Positions 8,338-16,244 of a stretch of DNA of 64,000 nt are shown here, piece after piece. Origin of the DNA: JAXGXJ01 sp050943595 (GTDB lineage Bacteria; Actinomycetota; Thermoleophilia; RBG-16-64-13); contig JBMNPM010000001.1 of NCBI GenBank assembly GCA_050943595.1, positions 62,001-126,000 on the forward strand, written 5' to 3'. Both the position numbers and the translations under genes were made by a program. A model generated the notes under the pieces. It searched no databases. It was not told where the DNA came from and saw nothing but the letters and a program-made list of their open reading frames with translations. The first letter of the stretch is position 1. Every line of letters starts with the position of its first letter.

Positions 8338-8364
8338 CGCCCCCGCCGGGTTTCCCGGCGGGGG
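8338..8364 (+). terminator. Hairpin after transhydroxylase operon copy 2
   Basis: The same GC-only stem and TTT loop as at 2814-2842, shortened at its base because the repeat ends at 8364. No T-tract follows. Confidence 0.65.
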
Positions 8365-8404
8365 GCATCACATTCTTCGTGTGTATCTTTGAGACGAAAA
8401 CTGG

Positions 8405-8446
8405 TAAAATTTCACCACAGCCCATTAGCGGAATAGCTATTCCGCT
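8405..8446 (+). promoter_or_regulatory. Extended -10 promoter and 20-bp perfect palindrome upstream of the third transhydroxylase
   Basis: TGGTAAAAT (8402-8410) is an extended -10 element with no good -35. Seventeen bases downstream, inside the predicted transcript, is an uninterrupted 20-bp palindrome (8427-8446; half-site AGCGGAATAG). The position suits a repressor operator or a leader hairpin. A GAGGAGGGAG ribosome site precedes the ATG at 8495. Confidence 0.5.
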
Positions 8447-8494
8447 GGGAGAAACAGCTGGGAGAACAGCATACTGAGAGACTGAGGAGGGAGT

Positions 8495-11092
8495 ATGGCA
8501 GAGGACCGGACCAAGAACAGTAAGTCTGGCGAACGCACGCTCGTGCGGGATATCAGCTTCTGCGGGGTGCCGGAGAACGGTTCCAACGCGTCCTTTGTGG
8601 ACGTGAAGGACGGCAAGATCATCCGCATCCGTCCTATGCACTACGACTGGAAGTACGATCCCAAGGAATTCAACCCTTGGAAGTTCGAAGTGCGGGGCAG
8701 CACGTTTGAGCCCAGCATGAAGACGCTCATCCCGCCCTATTCCATCGCATACAAGAAGCGGGTCTACTCGCCGGCGCGGGTTCGCTACCCCATGCAACGG
8801 GTCGACTTCGACCCCAACGGTGAGCGCAATCCGCAGAACCGTGGTAAGAGCAAGTACAAGCGTATCAGCTGGGACGAAGCGCTGGACATCATCACCAGCG
8901 AGATGAACCGTATCAAAGAGACCTACGGCCCGACCGCCATTCTGTACCAGTGTGACCAGCACGGTGAGAACAAGGTCGTGCAGGCCTGCCACGGCGCCGG
9001 CCGCCGTCTGCTACCGCTCTTCGGTGGCTACACCCTCCAGATCAGGCAGCCCGACAGCTGGGAAGGCTGGTGGTGGGGCTCCAAGCACCTCTGGGGATGC
9101 GAGCCGGTAGGCCAGGGCAAGCAGAGCAACCTGCTGCTCGACACGGCTAAGAACACCGAGTTCCTCATCTTCTGGGGCTGTGACCAAGAGACCACCCCGT
9201 GGGGATGGCAGGGCCAGCTGCCCAGCCGCCTCAGCTACTGGTACACCGAGCTGGGTATCAAGCAGGTCTACATCTGCCCGGACCTCAACTACGCAGCCGC
9301 TGTACACGCCGACAAGTGGATCCCCATCCTGCCCAACACCGACGCCGCCCTGTACTTGGCCATCTGCTACCAGTGGTTCAAGGACGGCACCTACGACAAG
9401 GAATACCTCAAGACCCACGCCGTAGGTGTCGAGGTCTTCCAGGCTTACGTCATGGGTGAGGAAGACGGTATCCCCAAGACGCCGGAGTGGCAGGAAGAGA
9501 TCACCGGTGTCCCCGCCCGCATCGCCAAGGCTCTGGCCAAGGAGTGGGCGTCCAAGCGCACCAGCGTAGTCATCGGTAACGGCGGCCCCGGCATCCGCGG
9601 CCCCTACGCCACCGAGCCCGCCCGTCTGCAGTGCATCTGTCTGGCCATGCAGGGTCTGGGCAAACCGGGTCAGAACCAGCTGAAGATGATCGAGTGGGGT
9701 CTGTTCGACTATCCCGACCAGTACGCGCAGCCCAAGTCCATCCGTGTGCCCAACCTGCGTACCGCCTACCGCGGTGGTCATCCGGGCGACGCCCACCATC
9801 CTTCGCTACCCAAGACCTACATCCCCAAGGCCATCCTCGAAGGTGAGTGTGACTGGTGGGGATGCGAGTCGGAGACCGCTCCGCGCGAGGACCAGTTCAT
9901 CCATCGTAAGTACCCCGAGGACGGCTGTTCCAAGATCCACATGGTGTGGACCGACTCCCCCTCCTGGATCACCTGCTGGAACGCCGGTAACGACTACATA
10001 CGGGCCATGCAGCATCCGGACATCGAGTTCATGATGTGCCAGCACCCCTGGCTCGAGAACGACGCCCTCTTGGCCGACATCATCCTCCCCGTGAACACCA
10101 AGCTGGAAGAGGACGATATCGCTGCCGACGTCTTCAGCGGCCAGTACAACGTGCTCTACCCCGAGCACAGGTGCATCGAGCCTCTGGGTGAGTCCTACAG
10201 CGACTACGAGATCGTCTGCATGATCGCCGAGCGCCTGGGCCTCTACGAGGAGTACACCGAAGGCAAGAGCATCCCTGAGTGGATCAAGTACGGCTGGGAG
10301 ACCTCGCGCTGCGCGGACCTCATCAGCTGGGAAGACCTGCTCGAAAAGGGCTACTACGTTGTGCCCATCAGTGATGACTGGGAAGACATCCCGGCCGGAT
10401 TCTACGAATTCTACGAAGATCCGGAAGAGAACCCCTTGACCACGCCCACCGGACTCTTGGAGTTCGAGGCCACCGGTCTTAAGGAACACTTCCCCGACGA
10501 TCCCGAGCGTCCGGCTATTCCCAAGTGGATCCCCCAGGGTGTCAGCCACGAAGAGACGCTGGGCACCGAGCGGGCCAAGAGGTATCCGCTGCTCGTCATC
10601 TCCAACCACCCGCGGTGGAGCGTCCACTCGCAGCATGAGGACATCACCTGGCTCCGCGAGATCCCGACCTGCAAGGTCACCGGACCCGACGGCTACCAGT
10701 ACCATCCCGTGTGGCTCCATCCCTCGACGGCTGAGCGGTACGGCATCGCTGCCGGCGACGTGGTGACCATCTTCAACGAGCGCGGCAGCGTGCTGGCCGG
10801 AGCGTACATAACCGAGCGCATCATGCCCGAGGTTGTGTACATCGACCACGGCGCCAAGTGGGATCCCATCGATCCCGGTGTTATTGACCGTGGTGGTGCC
10901 ATCAACACCATCGTGCCTTCCAACACTACGTCTCAGAACGCGGTCGGCCACGCCGTCAGCGGTTTCTTGGTCGATATCGAGAAGACCGATTTGGAAGCGC
11001 TCAAGAAGAAGTATCCTGAAGCCTTCGAGCGGCCGTTCCACCCGTGCGCCGGCCCCGGCTTAGAGGCCTGCTTACTGGGGGAGGTCGACTGA
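8495..11092 (+). CDS. Divergent transhydroxylase-family molybdopterin oxidoreductase, large subunit
   Basis: 865 residues of the same branch of the DMSO reductase family: VDFDPNGERNPQNRG, SWDEALD, PDSWEGW with the Mo-ligand Ser188 beside Asp187 and Trp189, MQGLGKPG and CIEPLGES. His156 aligns with the catalytic histidine. The pocket is otherwise altered: the Tyr-Arg pair eight residues on reads Ala-Cys, and the Trp345-equivalent region (GGWGGACR) is replaced by PGIRGPY. The Tyr395 equivalent is uncertain (possibly TAYRGG). No N-terminal iron-sulfur motif and no Tat signal. Hydroxylation or transhydroxylation of another phenol is plausible, for example a resorcinol-hydroxylase-like or catechol-dehydroxylating activity. 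The substrate is unknown. Confidence 0.85.
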   Translation: MAEDRTKNSKSGERTLVRDISFCGVPENGSNASFVDVKDGKIIRIRPMHYDWKYDPKEFNPWKFEVRGSTFEPSMKTLIPPYSIAYKKRVYSPARVRYPMQRVDFDPNGERNPQNRGKSKYKRISWDEALDIITSEMNRIKETYGPTAILYQCDQHGENKVVQACHGAGRRLLPLFGGYTLQIRQPDSWEGWWWGSKHLWGCEPVGQGKQSNLLLDTAKNTEFLIFWGCDQETTPWGWQGQLPSRLSYWYTELGIKQVYICPDLNYAAAVHADKWIPILPNTDAALYLAICYQWFKDGTYDKEYLKTHAVGVEVFQAYVMGEEDGIPKTPEWQEEITGVPARIAKALAKEWASKRTSVVIGNGGPGIRGPYATEPARLQCICLAMQGLGKPGQNQLKMIEWGLFDYPDQYAQPKSIRVPNLRTAYRGGHPGDAHHPSLPKTYIPKAILEGECDWWGCESETAPREDQFIHRKYPEDGCSKIHMVWTDSPSWITCWNAGNDYIRAMQHPDIEFMMCQHPWLENDALLADIILPVNTKLEEDDIAADVFSGQYNVLYPEHRCIEPLGESYSDYEIVCMIAERLGLYEEYTEGKSIPEWIKYGWETSRCADLISWEDLLEKGYYVVPISDDWEDIPAGFYEFYEDPEENPLTTPTGLLEFEATGLKEHFPDDPERPAIPKWIPQGVSHEETLGTERAKRYPLLVISNHPRWSVHSQHEDITWLREIPTCKVTGPDGYQYHPVWLHPSTAERYGIAAGDVVTIFNERGSVLAGAYITERIMPEVVYIDHGAKWDPIDPGVIDRGGAINTIVPSNTTSQNAVGHAVSGFLVDIEKTDLEALKKKYPEAFERPFHPCAGPGLEACLLGEVD

Positions 11093-11922
11093 TGGGAAAA
11101 GTACTCGTCATCAACTATGACATCTGCAACGGCTGCTACAACTGCCAGATTGCCTGCAAGGACGAGCACGTAGCCAACGACTGGTCGCCCATCGCCAAGC
11201 CGCAGCCGGATACCGGCCAGTTCTGGAACAAGATCTACGACAACGAGCGTGGCCAGGTGCCCAAGGTGAAGGTCACCTATGAGCACAGCATCTGCCAGCA
11301 CTGCGACGAAGCACCGTGCATTGAGGCCTGTAACGAAAAAGCCATCTACAAGCGTGACGACGGCATCGTCATCATCGATCCGGACAAGTGTCGTTACAAC
11401 CAGATGTGTCAGGAAGCCTGTCCGTACGACAACATCATCTTCTACAACGACGCACTGCGCATCGCTCAGAAGTGCACCTTCTGCGCGCATCTCATCGATG
11501 ACGGCTGGGAAGAGCCCCGCTGCGTGGATGCCTGCCCCACCGGTGCGTTTACCTTCGGCAATGAAGATGATCCTGCCATCAAGGAGCTCATCGCCAAGGC
11601 TGAACCCCTGAAGCCTGAACTCGACGTCAAGCCGAGGGTCTACTACATCGGCCTGCCCAAGAAGTTCATCGCCGGTGCCCTCTACGACGAAGCGTCCGAC
11701 GAGTGCATGGAAGACGCCAAGGTAACGGCTACCAACACCGCCTCCGGCAAGAAGTACGAAGCCGTAAGCGACAACTACGGTGACTTCTGGCTGCGCGACC
11801 TCGAAGACGGCATCTACACCCTGCTCATCGAAAAGCAGGGCTACATGTCCCAGAAGTTCGGCCCCGTGGATGTCACCACCAAAGACATCAACGTAGGAGA
11901 CATCGCCGTCTGGAAGGCGTAA
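11092..11922 (+). CDS. Iron-sulfur small subunit of the divergent transhydroxylase-family enzyme
   Basis: 276 residues. All four cysteines of the first cluster are present (CNGCYNCQIAC, residues 12-22), unlike the other two small subunits. Further sets are CQHCDEAPC, the ACPYDN cysteine, CTFC, and CVDACPTG. A C-terminal beta domain follows from about residue 205 (YGDFWLRDLEDGIYTLLIEKQGY is split here across YGDFWLRDL and IYTLLIEKQGY). The ATG shares a base with the large-subunit stop (TGATG). It is the partner of the 865-residue subunit for electron transfer. A strong hairpin closes the operon at 11959-11990. Confidence 0.88.
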   Translation: MGKVLVINYDICNGCYNCQIACKDEHVANDWSPIAKPQPDTGQFWNKIYDNERGQVPKVKVTYEHSICQHCDEAPCIEACNEKAIYKRDDGIVIIDPDKCRYNQMCQEACPYDNIIFYNDALRIAQKCTFCAHLIDDGWEEPRCVDACPTGAFTFGNEDDPAIKELIAKAEPLKPELDVKPRVYYIGLPKKFIAGALYDEASDECMEDAKVTATNTASGKKYEAVSDNYGDFWLRDLEDGIYTLLIEKQGYMSQKFGPVDVTTKDINVGDIAVWKA

Positions 11923-11958
11923 GTACAACCTCAACCATCTAAGACGGATCTCTTAAGG

Positions 11959-11990
11959 GACCAGGGCGCCTCGACTGAGGCGCCCTGGTC
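11959..11990 (+). terminator. Terminator hairpin after the third transhydroxylase operon
   Basis: A perfect 14-bp stem with loop GACT lies 36 bases after the small-subunit stop. Only TT follows. It separates the polyphenol locus from the ribosomal protein operon. Confidence 0.75.
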
Positions 11991-12068
11991 TTGCCACGCA
12001 TGTACGGGATGTGGTGTGCGTTGGCGTTCGATCGTCCGCACTGCATGGCGGGGGCCGGTATCTCCAGC

Positions 12069-12098
12069 TTGACACGGGCTATATATCTACTTTATTAT
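12069..12098 (+). promoter_or_regulatory. Sigma-70-type promoter of rplM-rpsI
   Basis: A perfect -35 TTGACA (12069-12074), an 18-bp spacer and TATTAT (12093-12098), 28 bases before the rplM GTG. The AT-rich spacer (CTATATATC) stands out from the GC-rich surroundings. Confidence 0.75.
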
Positions 12099-12125
12099 CT
12101 GCGCTCGCGTTTTTAAGGAGGCAGT

Positions 12126-12560
12126 GTGAAAACCTATTCGGCAAAACCCGGTGAAGTACAGCGTAACTGGTGGGTCGTCGACGCCGAGGGTAAGAATCTG
12201 GGCCGGCTCGCGTCGGAGATCGCTATGGTGCTACGGGGCAAGAACAAGCCACAGTACACCCCTCACGTTGATACTGGTGATTTTGTCGTCGTTGTCAACG
12301 CTGAGAAGATCGCGGTGACGGGCAACAAGATGGCCGGCAAGATTTATTACCGGCATTCGGGCTATCCCGGTGGACTCAAGAGCCGGACTCTCGCTGAGAT
12401 GATCGAGCGACGGCCTACCGAGGTCCTGCGCAAAGCGGTTAAGGGCATGTTGCCCAAGAACAGACTGGCTGCCCAACAATTGGGCAAGCTCAAGATCTAT
12501 GCTGGGCCCAAACATCCTCATGCAGCCCAGCGTCCGGAGGAGTTACCATGGCAGCAGTAG
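12126..12560 (+). CDS. rplM: 50S ribosomal protein L13
   Basis: 144 residues. It is recognised from KTYSAKPGEVQRNWWVVDAEG at the start (the ribosomal L13 pattern, in two parts KTYSAKP and RNWWVVDAEGKNLGRLAS), YTPHVDTGDFVVVVNAEKI in the middle and YAGPKHPHAAQ near the end. It assembles early into the large ribosomal subunit. It starts at GTG 12126 after AAGGAGG. Its last 13 bases overlap rpsI, the usual partner. It is driven by the promoter at 12069. Confidence 0.97.
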   Translation: MKTYSAKPGEVQRNWWVVDAEGKNLGRLASEIAMVLRGKNKPQYTPHVDTGDFVVVVNAEKIAVTGNKMAGKIYYRHSGYPGGLKSRTLAEMIERRPTEVLRKAVKGMLPKNRLAAQQLGKLKIYAGPKHPHAAQRPEELPWQQ

Positions 12561-12940
12561 TCTATGCGGCGACAGGCAAGCGAAAGACATCCGTGGCCCG
12601 AGTGCGCCTTATGCCGGGAACCGGAAACATTACTGTGAACGGCAAGAACGGCAAGGACTACTTCAATCGCCAGACGCTTATGCTGGTGGTCCGTTCGCCT
12701 TTGGTCGAAACCGGCACTGAATCGCGGTATGACGTGGTGGCCCACATCCATGGTGGCGGTAAATCGGGACAGGCTGGAGCTCTCAAGCATGGGGTGGCCC
12801 GCGCTTTGGTGGAAGCGGATCCGTCACTGCGGACCGACGTAAAACGGGCGGGGCACCTGTCACGCGACGCCCGCATGGTGGAGCGTAAGAAGGCCGGTCT
12901 CAAGAAGGCCAGGAAGCGCCCGCAGTTCTCCAAGCGTTAG
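12548..12940 (+). CDS. rpsI: 30S ribosomal protein S9
   Basis: 130 residues. The N-terminal YAATGKRKTSVARVRL, the central GGGKSGQAGALKHGVARAL and the C-terminal KKARKRPQFSKR tail, which reaches the tRNA in the P site, are diagnostic. The ATG follows GGAGGAGTTACC within the rplM end. The operon ends at a T-tailed terminator at 12965-13004. Confidence 0.97.
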   Translation: MAAVVYAATGKRKTSVARVRLMPGTGNITVNGKNGKDYFNRQTLMLVVRSPLVETGTESRYDVVAHIHGGGKSGQAGALKHGVARALVEADPSLRTDVKRAGHLSRDARMVERKKAGLKKARKRPQFSKR

Positions 12941-12964
12941 TTATAACTCTATGTCGAGCGACGT

Positions 12965-13004
12965 CGAGGCGGGGGAGTAGTCTCCCTCGCCTCGTTTCTA
13001 TTTT
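12965..13004 (+). terminator. Rho-independent terminator after rpsI
   Basis: A 13-bp stem with one mismatch (CGAGGCGGGGGAG against CTCCCTCGCCTCG), loop TAGT, then TTTCTATTTT. It is the clearest intrinsic terminator in the window. Confidence 0.85.
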
Positions 13005-13017
13005 GGAGGCCCGCCCA

Positions 13018-13053
13018 GTGAGAGCGCCTCTTCAAGTAGCTGAGCTTGGCTGA
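13018..13053 (+). other. Possible 11-codon coupled leader frame before the racemase gene
   Basis: GTG at 13018, ten bases after TTGGAGG, opens an 11-codon frame (VRAPLQVAELG) ending in TGA that overlaps the racemase ATG (TGATG). It could couple translation of the racemase, or it could be chance. No homology is recognised. Confidence 0.25.
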
Positions 13054-14090
13054 TGCCCGCACTCCACGTAGATACTGAAGCTGTAGGTCGCAATGCGGAG
13101 AAGGTGGCCGCGCTGCTGCGTGTCCACGATGTGGATCTGGTGGGGGTGACGAAAGGGTGCCGGGGTGAGCCCCGGGTGGCTGCAGCGATGCTGGCCGGTG
13201 GGGCCACGGCGCTTGCCGACACTCGTGATCTCAATCTGCTGCGGCTTCGAGACGCTCTGCCGCAGGCGGAGTTACATCGCATCTATCTGCCTCCCCGCTT
13301 AGCGGCCTTCGAGCCGGGGGACGTCACCTACGTGTCATCGGCTGAGGGCGCGGCCGCAGTAGCGGCCGCGCCCCTGCATCCGGCCCATCCGGTAGAGGGA
13401 GCGGCCCATATAGATTTGGCAAAGCGCCGCCATGAGGTGATGCTGCAGGTGGAGACCGGGGACATGCGTGAAGGTGTTCCTCGGGCGCAACTGCCCGATC
13501 TGGCCGGGGTGGTGATGGCCGGCGGTCGGCTGCAGCTCAGGGGGATATCGACCAACTATGCCTGCTTCCAGGGTGCTCCAGCGGGCATTAAGAGGTCCGT
13601 GGAAGCCGTGGCCCAGGCTGCGGCAGAACTCCGGGATGCCGGGATAGAGTTCGATCGGGTCTCGGGAGGTAACTCCAGTGTGCTCAGTCTCCTCATGCGC
13701 GGGGAGACCCTCCCCATGGAGATCACTGAGATACGTTGCGGCGAGGCGCTTCTCCTGGGTCACGAGAGTCTGCTGTATCAGCCGGTCCCCGGCTGCAGCG
13801 GCGCCTGCCGCCTTTGGGGCGAAGTACTGGAAGAGTATACTAAGCCCGCCCGCGAGGGTGGGCGAAAACGGCTTATTCTAGGGCTTGGGAGGCAGGATCT
13901 AGGTTCCGGTGCGGTGACGTTCGTGGAGCCGGGGCTGAGCGAGATCGGCCGGTCGAGTGACTATCTGGTGGTCGAGGCGGAGCCTGCCGTTCGGGGCGTA
14001 GGCGTTGGTCTATGTCTCGAGATGATTCCATCGTACGAAGCGCTCGTGGCCGCCTGGACTTCTCCTTATGTGGAGCTGTGTCTTCGTTGA
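13053..14090 (+). CDS. Fold-type III PLP amino-acid racemase (ornithine racemase-like)
   Basis: 345 residues. The VGVTKGCRGEPRVAAAMLAGG segment (seen as VGVTKGCRG then AAAMLAGGA) carries the PLP-binding lysine of the alanine racemase N-terminal barrel. The protein continues with the ornithine-racemase-type features QVETGDMREGV, LRGISTNYACFQG, SGGNSSVL and RCGEALLLG. Such enzymes racemise ornithine or related amino acids. It has replaced glmM in the usual rplM-rpsI-glmM-glmS-acpS order and directly precedes a glmS scar. The substrate is not certain; an alanine or broad-specificity racemase is possible. Confidence 0.75.
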   Translation: MPALHVDTEAVGRNAEKVAALLRVHDVDLVGVTKGCRGEPRVAAAMLAGGATALADTRDLNLLRLRDALPQAELHRIYLPPRLAAFEPGDVTYVSSAEGAAAVAAAPLHPAHPVEGAAHIDLAKRRHEVMLQVETGDMREGVPRAQLPDLAGVVMAGGRLQLRGISTNYACFQGAPAGIKRSVEAVAQAAAELRDAGIEFDRVSGGNSSVLSLLMRGETLPMEITEIRCGEALLLGHESLLYQPVPGCSGACRLWGEVLEEYTKPAREGGRKRLILGLGRQDLGSGAVTFVEPGLSEIGRSSDYLVVEAEPAVRGVGVGLCLEMIPSYEALVAAWTSPYVELCLR

Positions 14091-14100
14091 GGAGGCTATT

Positions 14101-14205
14101 ATGAGACTGCGCAAACTCGAGCATCGAGGCTATGACTCGGCACAGGGGTTTCGATCATCGAAGACGGCTGCCCGCAACCCGGCCAAGACGATCGCGGTGG
14201 AATGA
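14101..14205 (+). pseudogene. Remnant of glmS with both ends joined and the middle lost
   Basis: A 34-codon frame with a GAGGAGG ribosome site. Its start, LRKLEHRGYDSA, matches the conserved GlmS N-terminal segment (LRRLEYRGYDSA in E. coli). Its end, RNPAKTIAVE, matches the GlmS C-terminus (RNLAKSVTVE). Everything between (about 560 residues) and the catalytic Cys1 segment is missing. The stop overlaps the next start (ATGA), as the full gene would in glmS-acpS operons. GlmS makes glucosamine-6-phosphate; a working copy must be elsewhere, or the assembly is collapsed here. Confidence 0.8.
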
Positions 14206-16244
14206 CGATCTCTTCCGATGGTAGACGTTGGGGACGTGACTACGAGGCCGGACTGTGCGGATTAGATCTGGTTGAGGTCGGACGTTTCCGGCAGGCCCTC
14301 GAACGCCACCCCAGACTGGCCGTGCGCATGTTCACCCCCAAGGAGCTGGCCTACTGCTGCTCCCGAGGAACGCCACATTTACACCTGGCTGCGCGCTTCG
14401 CGGCTAAGGAAGCGATTGGTAAACTCATAGGTAGTGGAGTGCTCTCTTGGCAGGAGATCGAAGTAGCTGGAGGGACTCCACCTCATGCCGTCCTTTACGG
14501 CCGTACGGCAGCGGTGGCGGACAGGCGGGGCATTGCCGGAGTACATGTCTCGCTCTCGCATGTCGATTCACTTGCCGGAGCCTGCGTAGTCGCCATCGCG
14601 CGATGTGGGAGAGGAGCTGATATGGGATTTCCGAATGATACCGGTGATGTCGCGGCCTGCGTCTCGCCGCCCGCCGGGCTCACCTCGTTTTTTGACCTTT
14701 CCGATCGTCCGGCCGTTTTTACGCCCGTCCAGGTTCGGGAACTCGATCGTGCCACCATTGAGGATGTTGGAGTGCCCGGGCCGGTTCTCATGGAGAGGGC
14801 GGCGTTGGGCGTCAGTTCGCTCATCCAGTCACGGTATCCTCATCGCCACACCCTCATAGTCTGCGGCCCCGGCAACAACGGTGGAGACGGATTGGCGGCT
14901 GCCAGGCAACTTCATTTGGCTGGCCATCCGACGGCATGTGTAGTGACGGTATCCACGCCGTCCGATCTCAGTCCGGATGCCGCCCTGAACTTCCGGGCGG
15001 CACAGAAGGTAGGTGTGAACCTACGTGTGGGCAAGGTACCCGATTACCTCTGGGATGAGACTGAACTGGTGGTGGACTGTCTGCTCGGTACGGGTGCCCG
15101 GGGAGAGATGCGCGGTCGTTTGGCCGAGTGGGCGCGTTGTATCCGTGCAGTCGCGGCCCGCGGTGTGCCGGTGGTCGCAGTGGATGTTCCATCTGGAGTG
15201 GATGCGACTACGGGTGCTATAGCCAAAGATACAGTAGCGGCCGATGTCACGATTACCTTTCACGCGGCCAAAACGGGCCTGATCTGTCCACCCGGCGCCG
15301 AGGCGGCCGGGGAAGTGCTGGTGTGGGATATCGGTTTACCCTCATTTCTCGAACCCGAACCTGATCTCCGCGTGATGACGGGCAGGGACGTGAGTATCCT
15401 AGGGCGACGTGTTGACGACCACAAGTATCGGGCGGGCTTCGTAGCCGTAGTGGCCGGCTCCCGCACCTATCCTGGTGCCGCCTGGCTGGCGGCTCAGAGT
15501 GCGCTTCGTACGGGAGCCGGGTATGTGCGCCTGCTTGCGACCTCAGGGGCGGCCGAAGGGATTCGTGGACGGCTGGTGGAAGTCGTGCTGCAGGAAGTCG
15601 GTCCCGGCGATCATCTCCAAGATGCGGCCCCCGTCCTCGCCGCCTTGGCCGACGACCGGCTGGGCTCGGCCGTCGTCGGTCCGGGCATAGGGCGGCACGA
15701 GGCCACTGCGGCCGTCGTACGTCGTGTGATCCTGGATAGTAGAGTACCGGCAGTGCTCGATGCCGACGGACTCATTGCCTTTGCCGGAGAGGCAGAATCA
15801 TTGCGGCAACGCAGTGGTCTCGTCCTCACTCCTCACGTTGGTGAATTGGCGGCTTTGCTGAGCGTGCCCGTGTCGGAGCTCGCAGTGGCCTCATTGACGG
15901 CCGCCCGTACGGCGGCGCAGACCACGGGGCAGGTGGTCCTGCTCAAGGGATCATCCACCGTCGTCGTGGCTCCTTCCGGAGAGACCCGGGTGATCGTTCA
16001 GGGCCCGCCTCAGTTGGCTTCGGCGGGCACGGGAGATGTGCTTGCCGGTATCATCGGCGCACTGTTGGCCAAGGGTATGGAGCCTTTCGAGGCTGCATGC
16101 GCAGGGGCGTGGATCCACGCCGAGGCAGGCAGGCTGGCGGCTCAGCGGGATCCCCAGGGTATACCGGCCGGCAGCTTGATTGATTGCCTGCCTCTGGTCA
16201 TCAAAGACCATATCTACGAAAGGGGTCCCTCGTGGATGAGTTGA
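14202..16244 (+). CDS. Fusion of holo-ACP synthase with NAD(P)HX epimerase/dehydratase (AcpS-NnrE-NnrD)
   Basis: 680 residues with three domains. Residues ~20-140 are AcpS (GLDLVEVGRF, RFAAKEAIGK), which transfers 4'-phosphopantetheine to acyl carrier protein. Residues ~165-385 are the YjeF-N NAD(P)HX epimerase (PGNNGGDG). Residues ~395-670 are the ADP-dependent NAD(P)HX dehydratase (LTPHVGELAALL, LLKGSSTVV, SAGTGDVLAGIIGALL). The last two repair hydrated NAD(P)H. acpS and nnr are usually separate neighbours in Actinomycetota; here they form one frame with a short linker. The ATG overlaps the glmS scar stop. Confidence 0.9.
   Translation: MTISSDGRRWGRDYEAGLCGLDLVEVGRFRQALERHPRLAVRMFTPKELAYCCSRGTPHLHLAARFAAKEAIGKLIGSGVLSWQEIEVAGGTPPHAVLYGRTAAVADRRGIAGVHVSLSHVDSLAGACVVAIARCGRGADMGFPNDTGDVAACVSPPAGLTSFFDLSDRPAVFTPVQVRELDRATIEDVGVPGPVLMERAALGVSSLIQSRYPHRHTLIVCGPGNNGGDGLAAARQLHLAGHPTACVVTVSTPSDLSPDAALNFRAAQKVGVNLRVGKVPDYLWDETELVVDCLLGTGARGEMRGRLAEWARCIRAVAARGVPVVAVDVPSGVDATTGAIAKDTVAADVTITFHAAKTGLICPPGAEAAGEVLVWDIGLPSFLEPEPDLRVMTGRDVSILGRRVDDHKYRAGFVAVVAGSRTYPGAAWLAAQSALRTGAGYVRLLATSGAAEGIRGRLVEVVLQEVGPGDHLQDAAPVLAALADDRLGSAVVGPGIGRHEATAAVVRRVILDSRVPAVLDADGLIAFAGEAESLRQRSGLVLTPHVGELAALLSVPVSELAVASLTAARTAAQTTGQVVLLKGSSTVVVAPSGETRVIVQGPPQLASAGTGDVLAGIIGALLAKGMEPFEAACAGAWIHAEAGRLAAQRDPQGIPAGSLIDCLPLVIKDHIYERGPSWMS

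Larger units (their letters stand above)
5525..8364. repeat. Direct repeat, right copy (at least 2,840 bp)
   Basis: Matches 1-2840 without visible difference. Beyond 8364 the two flanks are unrelated: transporter leader on the left, promoter of the third transhydroxylase on the right. The left edge at 5525 is set by the window start, so the repeat may extend further left. Confidence 0.95.

Noticed and set aside
1..12000. Mobile element or genomic island carrying the transhydroxylase locus
   Set aside because: No transposase, integrase, tRNA attachment site or terminal repeats were seen. Duplication alone does not show transfer.
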